In this document: positions 9,436 through 18,240 of the stretch, one piece after another
How the letters are laid out: every line of letters begins with the position of its first letter
How positions within the stretch are numbered: the first letter of the stretch is position 1
Origin: Paenibacillus polymyxa
GTDB lineage: Bacteria; Bacillota; Bacilli; Paenibacillales; Paenibacillaceae
DNA length: 64,000 nucleotides
Direction of reading: 5' to 3'
Assembly: GCF_018614975.1 (NCBI RefSeq)
Contig: NZ_JAGGNR010000014.1
Location: 372,001 to 436,000, forward strand
Made by a program: the position numbers and the translations under genes
Notes under the pieces: generated by a model
What the model was told of the DNA's origin: nothing
Database searches by the model: none
The model's input: only the letters and a program-made list of their open reading frames with translations

Positions 9436-12363
9436 TTACGGAAGACCAAATTCATTACGCTTCACTCGAATCTCGTCCTGAATATATTGGGTATAATCCA
9501 TGATGGATTCCCTGGCTTCCACTTGGCCAACAACGGTTTTGTAAAATGCATTGAACAGATGGCGGCCTGTAAAATAACCACCGGGGACTTCGGGAATACC
9601 CTTCACCGTTTCGAATTGAGCCTTTAGATTGGCGTAGTCCTCAGCAGGCCACGGCAGGGAATCCAGCGCCTTGATGTTGGCCGTTGGATAACGGGCAGCG
9701 GCACCCATCAGTCCTTCCATCTCCCGTCCGAATTCTGCCTGAATCGGTGCACTGGTCCACCACTTCATGAACTCCCACGCCGCATCCTGATCCTTGGCAC
9801 CCTCCAGCATCATGACCGCGCTACCTCCACCCGGTACGTCCCGATTCAAGGTGCCATCTGCCTGAACGGTTCCTGGGACAGGAACGAATCCCCACAGTCC
9901 CCGAATCTCCGGTGCAAATACAGACAACTGGTTGTACATGGTGTAATCCGTTAGTCCAATGGGCATCTGTCCTGTCCGGAAACGGTTGGCAAAATCATAT
10001 TCCCGCTCCAGCTTGTAATCGGTATAGAACTCCGTCCACCGCTTAAAAGTCTCGATGCCGATCCGGGAATCCAGGTCCGACTCCCTGTCATCGTTCCGAT
10101 AGAAGGCGCCACCGTTCTGGAGCAGCATCGTGGCATACTGCGAGTTCGGCGGAATATTGACCCCCTGCATATTGGCCTGGGTCACAATCGGCATGCCAAA
10201 TTCCATATGATTTTTGCTCAGAATCGCGAGTAGAGCCTCGACATCCTCCCAGTTCTGAGGCACTTCAAGTCCGAGTTCTTCCAGCACGTCTTTACGATAA
10301 AACAGCATGTTAAAGGTCTGTGTTTCCGGCAGGGCATATACGCCTGAATCATAGGCATACGGTACAATTGCACTTTCCCTGAACTCCTGTTCTACGGTGC
10401 TATAGTCGCTGAATTGCGTCAGATCTACAGCCGAGTTCCGCATCGCAAAGTTCACGGGCAGATCATTGCCGATCTGCATCGCAACATCCGGCCCTTCACC
10501 GGACAAGGTCGCTGGCAGCAAGGTTCCCATGTTGACCAGCTTCAGATTCACGTTAATGCCACTGTCTGGTGTGAAGGTCTTGTCAATCATCGCCTTCATC
10601 GTATTTGCCTGATCCCGTCCGCTACCAATCCAGACCGTTACGGTGCGCTGATCTTCCGATGTAGCTACATTGCCGATCTGGTTATAATCAATGAAGAACG
10701 AATGATAGAATATCTTCGCTTCATGACCAAGCTTCGCGAGTGGCCCCATCCCTGTTCCGGGAATATCTTGGTCGATCGAAGTGACGTACAGCGCATCGAT
10801 CTCAAGGGGCTGCTCTCGTGCCTGCTGCACCCACGTTCCGAGTCCGCCCGTGTTGGTTTTGTAAGCCGCAAGCCGTCTTGGAATGGTATCTGGCTTGTCA
10901 ATCATCTCGTCCAGTTGCAGCGCCATTGTCTTAATCAGCGCTTCCTGATCGCTGGATTGACCAGACAGAAGGCGAAGCTGCGAAGCTACATCCTTGAGTC
11001 GTTTACTTTCCCCGCTGAACACTTCCAGCAGGTTCGGAATCTGCTTTTCTACCCGGTAATCCCGGAATTCATCAGGCTTCGTGCCTGTAATCATCAGAAT
11101 ACGTCGGTACATGGAGTTCAAGTTATACAGACTGTCCTCCACATTTCGGATGAGGGGTGCAAAATCACCTAGGCTGTTCTCCAGCCGTAGCACATGTTTT
11201 CCTTTTTCCAATTGAAACTTGTAGGCTTCCTTGCCGCCCATGACGTCAATGCGATAGTCACTGTGATAACGAAAAGGTGCTTTGGTCATCTCCGCGAACG
11301 GAACTTCACCATCAATGGTCAGTTTGCGTGTAGAATAGATGCCTTTGACAAAATTCTGCTGTGCGGTAAAACCGATATGATAAAGTCCACTCTCCGGCAC
11401 GTCCACTTCCCATTCAATCCACTGCCCTGGCAAACGCCAGTTAAAGCCGCCAATCGTATTGATGCGTACCTGGGATGCGCTATAAGGAGATACAGCAGAA
11501 CTTGACCTTTCGCTCGTCGGGTATAACGTAGGTGAAGATTTGGCAACAGCGGCTTCTCCTTCAATGCGAATAAGTACATCCTTCGGCTGGCCGGAAGAAT
11601 CCGATTGTTGTGCACCCGCAGTCTCCGCGTAAGGAACGGCTGTCTTCTCATTGAAAAGACGAATGGACCGAATCACCATGGGTTCACGCGAAGATTTTAG
11701 CGTTAGCGTATGTTCCCCTTTTTCCAGATAAAACTTGAATGGAGCCTGTTCGTACCCGTCGGAGTCCTGAAATGTTGCTTCCATCCAGCGAGGTTGCTCC
11801 ACTTGTCTCGGGCGAAGGTCATTGCCTTGGTTGTCCTGCTCAACGACATTTTTCTCATTGGCCCACACCCGGTCAAACTGCAAATAGGCGGCTTCCGCAA
11901 AAGGAAATTCACCATCAATGTACAATGCACGCTCAATGGCCGAACTCTTGCCTTCAACGGGATAATAAATCGCGGACAGGTTATACAGCCCGGTCTCCGG
12001 CACGTTAATGGTCCAATCGACTTGTCCAGTCTCTCCGGTATGGAGAGATACCCCATCCATTCCCTCATAATTCGTCAGTTTGCGGACGTCTTCACCTTCG
12101 GCTCTTATGTAATCTCCTGCTTCAATGGTGATGTCCACATTCGGCTGTGTAGCCTGATCCGTTCCGGATTGATACTGTTCGTACCCCTTTTTCTGCCGGG
12201 TCTGCTGCAAGACTGCATCCACTTCAATGGCAGGCAGACTGCCAGGTGGAATGTTTGCACTCTTCACATCAGCGCCGGAAGTTACATATAGAATGATGCA
12301 GGCTGCCGCCACAAGGATTACTGTGGACAATATCCATGTCTTACGTTGTAGAATTCCAGCCAT
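9436..12363 (-). CDS. Giant membrane-anchored solute-binding protein with two beta-sandwich modules
   Basis: The preferred start is the ATG ending at 12363, behind GGAGGACTCGTAGA, giving 975 residues; an in-frame start 12 codons earlier lacks a site. A membrane helix (about residues 12-31) anchors it, without a lipobox. Two similar modules follow: each has a VPE(T/S)GLY strand and an (L)xIDGE(F/V)PFAE motif (about residues 110-250 and 300-430), like carbohydrate-binding or PA14-like beta sandwiches. The C-terminal 400 residues are a family-1 extracellular solute-binding domain (AWEFMKWWTSAPIQAEFGRE near the end). Usual binding proteins are about 420-560 residues, so this is a fusion. It probably captures a polymer or large oligosaccharide for permease pair 1. 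Confidence 0.85.
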   Translation of the reverse strand: MAGILQRKTWILSTVILVAAACIILYVTSGADVKSANIPPGSLPAIEVDAVLQQTRQKKGYEQYQSGTDQATQPNVDITIEAGDYIRAEGEDVRKLTNYEGMDGVSLHTGETGQVDWTINVPETGLYNLSAIYYPVEGKSSAIERALYIDGEFPFAEAAYLQFDRVWANEKNVVEQDNQGNDLRPRQVEQPRWMEATFQDSDGYEQAPFKFYLEKGEHTLTLKSSREPMVIRSIRLFNEKTAVPYAETAGAQQSDSSGQPKDVLIRIEGEAAVAKSSPTLYPTSERSSSAVSPYSASQVRINTIGGFNWRLPGQWIEWEVDVPESGLYHIGFTAQQNFVKGIYSTRKLTIDGEVPFAEMTKAPFRYHSDYRIDVMGGKEAYKFQLEKGKHVLRLENSLGDFAPLIRNVEDSLYNLNSMYRRILMITGTKPDEFRDYRVEKQIPNLLEVFSGESKRLKDVASQLRLLSGQSSDQEALIKTMALQLDEMIDKPDTIPRRLAAYKTNTGGLGTWVQQAREQPLEIDALYVTSIDQDIPGTGMGPLAKLGHEAKIFYHSFFIDYNQIGNVATSEDQRTVTVWIGSGRDQANTMKAMIDKTFTPDSGINVNLKLVNMGTLLPATLSGEGPDVAMQIGNDLPVNFAMRNSAVDLTQFSDYSTVEQEFRESAIVPYAYDSGVYALPETQTFNMLFYRKDVLEELGLEVPQNWEDVEALLAILSKNHMEFGMPIVTQANMQGVNIPPNSQYATMLLQNGGAFYRNDDRESDLDSRIGIETFKRWTEFYTDYKLEREYDFANRFRTGQMPIGLTDYTMYNQLSVFAPEIRGLWGFVPVPGTVQADGTLNRDVPGGGSAVMMLEGAKDQDAAWEFMKWWTSAPIQAEFGREMEGLMGAAARYPTANIKALDSLPWPAEDYANLKAQFETVKGIPEVPGGYFTGRHLFNAFYKTVVGQVEARESIMDYTQYIQDEIRVKRNEFGLP

Positions 12364-12419
12364 TCTACGAGTCCTCCTCATCAAGGCTGATGCCAGCAAA
12401 GCCGATTTGGTGGTTCAGG

Positions 12420-12457
12420 AAAAAGGGGCTCCGTGCAACTTTGCCGACACGAGCCCC
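12420..12457 (-). terminator. Hairpin between the two solute-binding protein genes
   Basis: On the minus strand, GGGGCTCGTG pairs with CACGGAGCCCC (one bulge) around a 12-nt loop and is followed by TTTTT. It sits after the lipoprotein binding-protein gene and before the rest of the locus. Placed here it may stop part of the transcription so that the binding protein is made in excess, a common arrangement in importer operons (inference). Confidence 0.75.
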
Positions 12458-12488
12458 TGCCTGAATCGTTTGCTGGTGATAAGTATTG

Positions 12489-13871
12489 TTATTGTTTGCC
12501 GAGTTTATCAATGGCAGCTTGTGCCTGTGCTTTGTATTTCTCGGCTGTTGCTGTCACGGAAGCGTTGTTTTTGATGATATCGTTCACGTAATCTCCAAAT
12601 GGGTAACCCGTGTAGGCATCATCCAGCAAAATGCGGCCCGTTCCAGCGATGTGCTCGCGAATGATGGCAATATCCTTCTCGTCGGTATAACGACTCTCCA
12701 GATAATCCTGACCTGGATACTCTTCGATCTGTGGGATGTCGAAGGTCTCTTCATAGATTTGGTAGACGATCTTTGGATCCTCCACACCTTTTGGAATGAA
12801 CTTCGCTGATGCCGCGTTGTTTGCATACGTTACCTCTTTGCTACCCTGTGGCCCGTTCGGAATCGGTACAACACCAACAGCAAAGGTGAGATCGCCCAAC
12901 TGCCATTCAGCAGCGGTAAACAGGGCTACATCTCCATCTTTGAACGTATTGCTTTCCTCCCAATTGGTTTTGTCGCCGGTTTTGACCTTCACGACATTTT
13001 CCACGTTATACAGGCGTTTGACGAATTCAGCAGCTTCAATCGTTTTCGGATCGGACAACCCTTCTTTGCTATTGGTATCATCCACAATCGTTCCACCGTT
13101 GGCAGCGGTAAAATGACGAACGACATCAAGCGCCCAGCCAGAAAATCCGTATACGTCAGTTTTGCCGTCGTTATTGGTATCTTTGGTTGCCTGTTTGGCA
13201 AGTTCCATGAATTTGTCCCAATCCCATTTGCCTTGGTTATACAGTTCCTGCGGATCAGGCAAAGATAATTTTTTGAACAAGTCACGGTTATAGTGAAGTC
13301 CCAGACCGATGCTGGTTGGAGATTCGAAGGCGTATTCGTTGCCTGCAATGGCAGGAAATTTTGTGATCAGATTAGCCTCTTGGTTGATGTTATTCTCAGG
13401 TGTAGTGAATTCGGAGATGGGCAATAGTTGCCCTTTGAGGATGGCGGGTAGTGCGGATTTGTATTCCATCTGAACGATATCGGCGAAAGGTTCACCGGCC
13501 AGCGCAGACGTGGTGAATTTGTTCATGTATTCTTCGAAAGGTACGTTAACAAACTCCAGTTTTACGTTGTATTTCTTCTCGACCTCTGCAATTTTATCAA
13601 GTCTGGCCTTATCGGAGGCCGTCTCTCCCGCCGGTTTCAAGTCCCACCAGGCCGCGACCTTGATGACACGCCCACCCAGATCAGGAACATTAACCACAGC
13701 TTCTTCCGCTCCGCCCTCTTTCTCTGTCTCAGCGACTTCGGTGCTGTTACCTGAGTTCGTTGCTCCCTCTGCTTCGGTCCCCGTCTGCGTTGTCCCCCCA
13801 CTACTGCAAGCGGATACAAAAAGTATCACGGCCAATAATATCAGAGGTAGAACATTCCATCTTCTCATCAT
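12489..13871 (-). CDS. Lipoprotein extracellular solute-binding protein, family 1
   Basis: A 460-residue lipoprotein with a lipobox (LFVSAC, Cys near residue 22), a low-complexity Gly/Thr/Glu spacer, then a family-1 sugar-binding domain from about residue 65 (GGRVIKVAAWWDLKPAGE) that includes the calcium-like loop KDTNNDGKTDVYGF. The ATG follows GGGGAGGTTGTTAAAATC. It is the first gene of the large locus and the closest to the divergent LacI-type regulator. It likely delivers sugar to one of the two permease pairs; which one is not decidable from sequence. Confidence 0.93.
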   Translation of the reverse strand: MMRRWNVLPLILLAVILFVSACSSGGTTQTGTEAEGATNSGNSTEVAETEKEGGAEEAVVNVPDLGGRVIKVAAWWDLKPAGETASDKARLDKIAEVEKKYNVKLEFVNVPFEEYMNKFTTSALAGEPFADIVQMEYKSALPAILKGQLLPISEFTTPENNINQEANLITKFPAIAGNEYAFESPTSIGLGLHYNRDLFKKLSLPDPQELYNQGKWDWDKFMELAKQATKDTNNDGKTDVYGFSGWALDVVRHFTAANGGTIVDDTNSKEGLSDPKTIEAAEFVKRLYNVENVVKVKTGDKTNWEESNTFKDGDVALFTAAEWQLGDLTFAVGVVPIPNGPQGSKEVTYANNAASAKFIPKGVEDPKIVYQIYEETFDIPQIEEYPGQDYLESRYTDEKDIAIIREHIAGTGRILLDDAYTGYPFGDYVNDIIKNNASVTATAEKYKAQAQAAIDKLGKQ

Positions 13872-14159
13872 GATTTTAACAACCTCCCCGAATCTGTATA
13901 CGAATCATGGTTCACCCTAAATCGTTAACCCCATTATTCAACCAATCGAAAATAAACAACCACCACCATTTGTTATTTTCTTGTTTGTTTTTGACAAACA
14001 AAATTTAACACAGCTAAATGTAAGCGTCAACATTTTTGTTGTTAACATTTTCTAATTATTCTGATAAAATGCTTATATAACTTTAATATGACTGTATTAC
14101 AGCTTATTCAATATCCTGGACTCTAAGTACACACTTAATTAAAACCATGAACATAACTT

Positions 14160-14198
14160 TTATTATTTTGTTATTTTTATAAAATAACAAAATAATAA
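14160..14198. repeat. Perfect 18-bp inverted repeat, 3-nt centre
   Basis: TTATTATTTTGTTATTTT (14160-14177), centre TAT, then its exact complement AAAATAACAAAATAATAA (14181-14198). It is pure AT except one G/C pair per arm, so it is neither a terminator nor a usual LacI-family site (those are about 14-20 bp and CG-centred). Position in the divergent promoter region suggests a regulatory or DNA-bending role. Confidence 0.8.
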
Positions 14199-14249
14199 TT
14201 AAGTAGACAAAATTCGTCATTCTATCTGAAAATATACTTATCATCACGT

Positions 14250-14259
14250 TGAACGTTCA
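14250..14259. promoter_or_regulatory. Candidate LacI-family operator half (TGAACGTTCA)
   Basis: A perfect 10-bp palindrome with the central CG step typical of LacI/GalR-family operators, 140 bp before the regulator gene. It is shorter than most such operators and only one copy was noticed, so the assignment is tentative. Confidence 0.3.
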
Positions 14260-14398
14260 TCCTAAAATACTGTGCATCACTAACATTCTGAATTCTCTGT
14301 CCGTTATTAGATTAAGAGAAATACATCGTGTTATACTAGAAACAGTTGGATATCGCTCCGAATAAGGAATACGGCAGAACTACGAGTGTAAGGATGGT

Positions 14399-15442
14399 AT
14401 GATGAAGACAAAGGTAACAATTCAGGAAATTGCACATTTTACGGGTTTGTCGAAATTCGCGGTGTCACGAGCTTTGTCTGGAAAATCGGGCGTTAGTGAT
14501 CAGACGAGGGATGTCATTCTCAAGGCCGCCGGCAAACTTGGATATTTCAAAGATAACAGCATGTTGTCTGGCGAACTGTATAATAGCAATGAATCTCTTC
14601 AGGAACCGAAGAACACACGTTCAATCGGGACGATCTTGATTTTGTTTCCCAATGTTCGGTACCAAAATCAAGACTCCGTATACTGGGGCCCCGTCTTTAA
14701 CGGGATCTCTTCCAAGCTGAACCAAAAAGGGATTAATATTCTGACCTTGACGGAACCCTCAGCAGACCAGCTATTTACCCTGCTCAACCCGGATGCGATT
14801 CGTGGAATCATTACCGTTGGCTCTATCTCGACCCCGATTCTGCTTGAAATCAAGCGTCTCAGTATTCCGGTTGTGATGGTCGATCATCTGGACCCTGTTT
14901 TTCACAGTGATAGCATATTCACCGATAACTTTGCATCCATGCGAGAGATCATGCTCTATTTGCTCCGCAAGGGCTTCAAAACCTTCCAGTTCGTTGGCAA
15001 TATCGGGGATGCTCATAGCTTCTATGAACGCTGGATTGCATACACTTCTGTGCTTATGGGCCATGGGATGGAAATACATCAGATTCCCGAGTTGAGTAAT
15101 CAGGCATTGGATGAGTTCCGCCAGACGTTCACTTCGGTGATCAGTGGGGAAAACCTGCCTGAAGTGTTTGTATGTGCGAATGATTTCTATGGGCTATACA
15201 CTATAGAAGCCCTTGAGAGTATGGGTATTCGTGTACCCGATCAGTGTGTTGTCACGGGATTTGATAATCTATACGACAATATCCCATTACTGGCTACAGT
15301 TAATGTGAACAAGGAGTTGCTCGGTGCGCGTGCAGTGGATCAGATGTTATGGCGCATTGCGAATCCAGAGAGTAACGTCGAGAAAAAGTTGATTCTTGCT
15401 GACGTCATTATTCGTGAACAGTTCGGCAGGCATAGTGGGTAA
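14399..15442 (+). CDS. LacI-family transcriptional regulator
   Basis: A 347-residue regulator with an N-terminal LacI-type helix-turn-helix (TIQEIAHFTGLSKFAVSRAL, about residues 7-26) and a periplasmic-binding-protein-like sensor domain from about residue 75 to the end (SIGTILILFPNV; DNFASMREIMLYLLRKG; VTGFDN). The hinge region lacks the usual PN.lAR.L motif and reads YFKDNSM instead, so operator spacing may differ. Start is one of two adjacent ATGs (14399 or 14402) behind AAGGATGG. It faces the importer locus and is the obvious candidate regulator for it. Confidence 0.9.
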   Translation: MMKTKVTIQEIAHFTGLSKFAVSRALSGKSGVSDQTRDVILKAAGKLGYFKDNSMLSGELYNSNESLQEPKNTRSIGTILILFPNVRYQNQDSVYWGPVFNGISSKLNQKGINILTLTEPSADQLFTLLNPDAIRGIITVGSISTPILLEIKRLSIPVVMVDHLDPVFHSDSIFTDNFASMREIMLYLLRKGFKTFQFVGNIGDAHSFYERWIAYTSVLMGHGMEIHQIPELSNQALDEFRQTFTSVISGENLPEVFVCANDFYGLYTIEALESMGIRVPDQCVVTGFDNLYDNIPLLATVNVNKELLGARAVDQMLWRIANPESNVEKKLILADVIIREQFGRHSG

Positions 15443-15520
15443 AAGCAACATATATGGTGGTTAATATGTTTATCGAAGCATATATGGAATAAAGCTTATG
15501 TCCAAATAGAACAGCACGCC

Positions 15521-15562
15521 AAACACCCCTTTAACCGTATTCGTGCGGTTATAGGGGTGTTT
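15521..15562. terminator. Bidirectional hairpin between convergent genes
   Basis: AAACACCCCTTTAACCG pairs with CGGTTATAGGGGTGTTT (one mismatch) around an 8-nt loop. It separates the plus-strand LacI-type gene from the minus-strand DUF4272 gene. The T tracts are short (TTT), so strength is uncertain. Confidence 0.75.
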
Positions 15563-15582
15563 GCATTGTTGTATGTTGTGTT

Positions 15583-16761
15583 CTACGTATCTGTACGCAC
15601 ATCATCCCACGCCTGATCCAGATAACAGATCAGCCAGTTCAATGCACGGTGACGTTCATAAGCCACTCCACCATTCAGGCCAGCGGGAGGTGTTCTGTCA
15701 TTCACCCGACTATCCACACACACCCAGTTATAACGGTAGATCAGATCTGCTTGATCCAGAATCTCGCTCTTGCTGCGCAGAGATGCATCGGAGAAAAAGT
15801 CGGTAAAACTATCCTTCTGTTGCAAATAACCGACATCCTTCCCTACGTTACACAACTCCGTTGGTGCACCCAGTTCCTTCACATAACCAAGCGCCCACAA
15901 CATCACGTGGTAAGCTTCATATCCCCAAGAGAAGGAGATGATCTCCTGCTGCTCTGCTCCGTGCTGGTCTATAAACCTCTTCTCTATGGGTGAGAAAAAG
16001 GATTCAGCCTCATACTTGTCGATCACTTCCTGAACCAGTGCTGCGGTATCATCCGCACTTTCGCCGGCTCCCAGACACTCCCCCTTAAGCGCGGCAAGAC
16101 ATAGGGCAACCGCACGGCGCGCAACTTCCTCTTTACTCCGAATCGTGGTGTGCTGGTCTCCGGCCCTTGCGGGCAAGTTCGCATTATACGGAATGCCTCG
16201 TTCAGTCAACAGTTGCTCTGACCGCGATTTACGTTGAATGCCAGACTCCGATTGGGGTCTGTTATCGTCAAGGAAACTGGTGTGCGCTGTCACCGTGTAA
16301 TCCTCCACCTCAGATTCTCCATTCACATCCAGTAATAGCTGGCCTTGTGCGTTCAGCAGAGATCCACCTCCCCAGAAGATGACGGCATCCAGCGCATCCG
16401 CCAAACGCAACAATTCGCCGAAGAATTCTTCCGAAATGTCCTCTTCCGTCTCAATACCAACCACCATATTGAGTGTGGAACATTTGATCAGTACCTTTTC
16501 CTGGAGCGCAGCATTGCGCCCTTCAATCTGACTTAAAAAACCAAGCATCCCTTGAATCATTATCGTAAATTCCTCTGGATGTGTCTGGCTGGTCATGATA
16601 TTAAAGCCTTTGTTTTTTTTACTGAACCATTTCTTCTGAGTCACTTGAATATGAGTCTTGTCTTCCTTACGCTCAATGATATCCTCTGGATAAATGCCTT
16701 GAACCACTTCAAACAGCTGATCCAGGTCAAACTGAGAGCTATATATCGCACAATTTCTCAT
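15583..16761 (-). CDS. DUF4272 domain protein
   Basis: A 392-residue protein starting at the ATG ending at 16761 (GAGAGGGTGAACTTC in front); an upstream in-frame TTG has no site. The C-terminal half (about residue 190 on) carries the DUF4272 pattern: RSEQLLTERGIPYNANLPA, RAVALCLAALKGE, and SWGYEAYHVMLWALGYVKEL. The N-terminal 180 residues look like a separate alpha/beta domain (CAIYSSQFDLDQLFEVVQGI; LADALDAVIFWGGGSLLN). No function is known for the family. It is read about 80 bp after the RtcB-like gene and may share its transcript. Confidence 0.8.
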   Translation of the reverse strand: MRNCAIYSSQFDLDQLFEVVQGIYPEDIIERKEDKTHIQVTQKKWFSKKNKGFNIMTSQTHPEEFTIMIQGMLGFLSQIEGRNAALQEKVLIKCSTLNMVVGIETEEDISEEFFGELLRLADALDAVIFWGGGSLLNAQGQLLLDVNGESEVEDYTVTAHTSFLDDNRPQSESGIQRKSRSEQLLTERGIPYNANLPARAGDQHTTIRSKEEVARRAVALCLAALKGECLGAGESADDTAALVQEVIDKYEAESFFSPIEKRFIDQHGAEQQEIISFSWGYEAYHVMLWALGYVKELGAPTELCNVGKDVGYLQQKDSFTDFFSDASLRSKSEILDQADLIYRYNWVCVDSRVNDRTPPAGLNGGVAYERHRALNWLICYLDQAWDDVRTDT

Positions 16762-16841
16762 GAAGTTCACCCTCTCTCTATATATATAGTTCAACTAATG
16801 AATATTTACACTGGCACTTCGATGGCAGAATAACTTTGTTA

Positions 16842-18062
16842 TTAGTCCTTATACGGATCGAATTCATTACCTCCGGCCATGGCGACACCAACGGGACGCA
16901 GCACATGGTTGATTTTCAGTGTATTCGCATGTGCGTTCAGTACGTCTTGCAGTTTCTTATACACAAACGGACTTTCGTCTGTGCCCGCTCCCCGCAGCTC
17001 GACACCATAGGCACGAATTGCCTCATGCATCTGTGCTTCGCTAATTTCACCGCCCATGCGTGTGCGAAGCTTGTAGTTCATTTTGCCAGCCGCCTGGGTT
17101 CGGCTCATCGTGCGTCCTGCCCCATGTACGGTGCTGCGGAATGACTCGGTATTCTCCTCGCTGTGGATCCCCTCCACAATCACCGAGATATCTCCCATAC
17201 TTCCTCCGACAAAACCAAGTTGCCCGGGTGCCAACGGTGTTGCGCCTTTGCGAACCACCACAACCTCTTCACCCATATGTTGTTCTTTCCAGGCAAAGTT
17301 GTGATGGTTATGTACGGCATATTCGGCATTTGCCCCGAGAATTCCGAGCACCTGTTCAATAACATAGTCGCGTCCTGCATAGGCGTATCGGCCCGCCAAA
17401 GTCATTCCATCCCAATACATATCACCCATTTCGCTGTTCAGGTCAAACAACGTAGGTGGTTGATCCATGGATTCGCCCGGAGCTTTGCCACTGAACTCAC
17501 GCCCTGCGGCAAGGTTAAGGAACCCACTCGCCACTTTATGACCGAACCCGCGGCTGCCAAAATGATTCGCGATCCATACCTTTCCCGTTGCCTCTTCTAC
17601 AAAAATATCCACGAAATGATTGCCACTGCCTACAGTTCCAAGTTGATTGCGCGCGAGTGTCTTCAGCTTATGTTGTAATCCCGGCTCAATGGTATCAAAC
17701 AGCTTCCAGCTCGCATCGTCGAACAGTTCATGATCCACGGGTGTTGGATTGTTGCGGCCCACGCCGAAAGATATGGTCGAATTGATATCATCCATGATCG
17801 TACCAATCTGATCTCGAATATCGTCCCACATCAGATTTGTACGTACAGCCTTGTTGCCACAGGCAATATCATATCCGACACCTGACGGACTGATCATATT
17901 CCGATAAGCGACAACACCACCGATAGGCTGTGAGTAACCTTTGTGATGGTCGGCCATCAGAGCCACACCCAATACATCTCCATATTGCGAGCAAGTCACC
18001 GCCTGACTTACGGCGTTCTCCAGCGGCTCCCCCCAGACTTTAATGTTATCTACGATCCGCAT
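16842..18062 (-). CDS. rtcB: RtcB-family RNA ligase
   Basis: A 406-residue RtcB protein, a Mn/GTP-dependent ligase that joins RNA 2',3'-cyclic phosphate or 3'-phosphate ends to 5'-OH ends. Metal-site motifs are present: GVGYDIACGNKA (Asp/Cys), GTVGSGNHF and HFGSRGFGH, plus HNHHNFAWKE. The guanylylated histidine lies in the HGAGRTMSR motif. The start ATG follows GGGGGTTAACACAATC. RtcA, archease or an RtcR-type activator is not encoded nearby. Its neighbour is the DUF4272 gene. The enzyme class is secure; the physiological RNA target (repair or recovery from toxin cleavage) is unknown. Confidence 0.93.
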   Translation of the reverse strand: MRIVDNIKVWGEPLENAVSQAVTCSQYGDVLGVALMADHHKGYSQPIGGVVAYRNMISPSGVGYDIACGNKAVRTNLMWDDIRDQIGTIMDDINSTISFGVGRNNPTPVDHELFDDASWKLFDTIEPGLQHKLKTLARNQLGTVGSGNHFVDIFVEEATGKVWIANHFGSRGFGHKVASGFLNLAAGREFSGKAPGESMDQPPTLFDLNSEMGDMYWDGMTLAGRYAYAGRDYVIEQVLGILGANAEYAVHNHHNFAWKEQHMGEEVVVVRKGATPLAPGQLGFVGGSMGDISVIVEGIHSEENTESFRSTVHGAGRTMSRTQAAGKMNYKLRTRMGGEISEAQMHEAIRAYGVELRGAGTDESPFVYKKLQDVLNAHANTLKINHVLRPVGVAMAGGNEFDPYKD

Positions 18063-18195
18063 GATTGTGTTAACCCCCTATGTATTATTTTGAATATTTC
18101 ATCTTATATTTCTATACTGTTGCTTTCATTAGTTTAACAAAGATCAGCGTGGCTCGAAACGTTGTCTTCCTTTAGATCACCAATTATCTACGCAT

Positions 18196-18218
18196 AAAAA
18201 AAAGAGAGCTCAGCTCCC
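18196..18218 (-). terminator. Rho-independent terminator
   Basis: On the minus strand GGGAGC-TGA-GCTCTC forms a short hairpin followed by eight T. It lies 23 bp after the stop of the small secreted protein gene. Confidence 0.75.
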
Positions 18219-18240
18219 TTTTCTCACGGTTGGTTCCTAT

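Larger units (their letters stand above)
13872..14398. promoter_or_regulatory. AT-rich divergent control region
   Basis: The 527 bp between the solute-binding protein gene (minus) and the LacI-type gene (plus) hold no convincing reading frame. The region is strongly AT-rich compared with its flanks. It contains a perfect 18-bp inverted repeat (14160-14198), a CG-centred palindrome TGAACGTTCA (14250-14259), and a GTTTG..CAAAC dyad near 13983-14005. It should contain both divergent promoters and the operator of the regulator. I could not assign a single clear sigma-A promoter by eye. Confidence 0.6.

Noticed and set aside
10414..11172. Plus-strand open frame of 252 codons
   Set aside because: Antisense to the large binding-protein gene; composition is His/Arg/Leu rich without any motif or ribosome site.
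11710..12291. Plus-strand open frame of 193 codons
   Set aside because: Shadow of the binding-protein gene; no coding signs.
16741..16794. Earlier start for the DUF4272 gene (TTG at 16794)
   Set aside because: No ribosome site; the ATG at 16761 has one.
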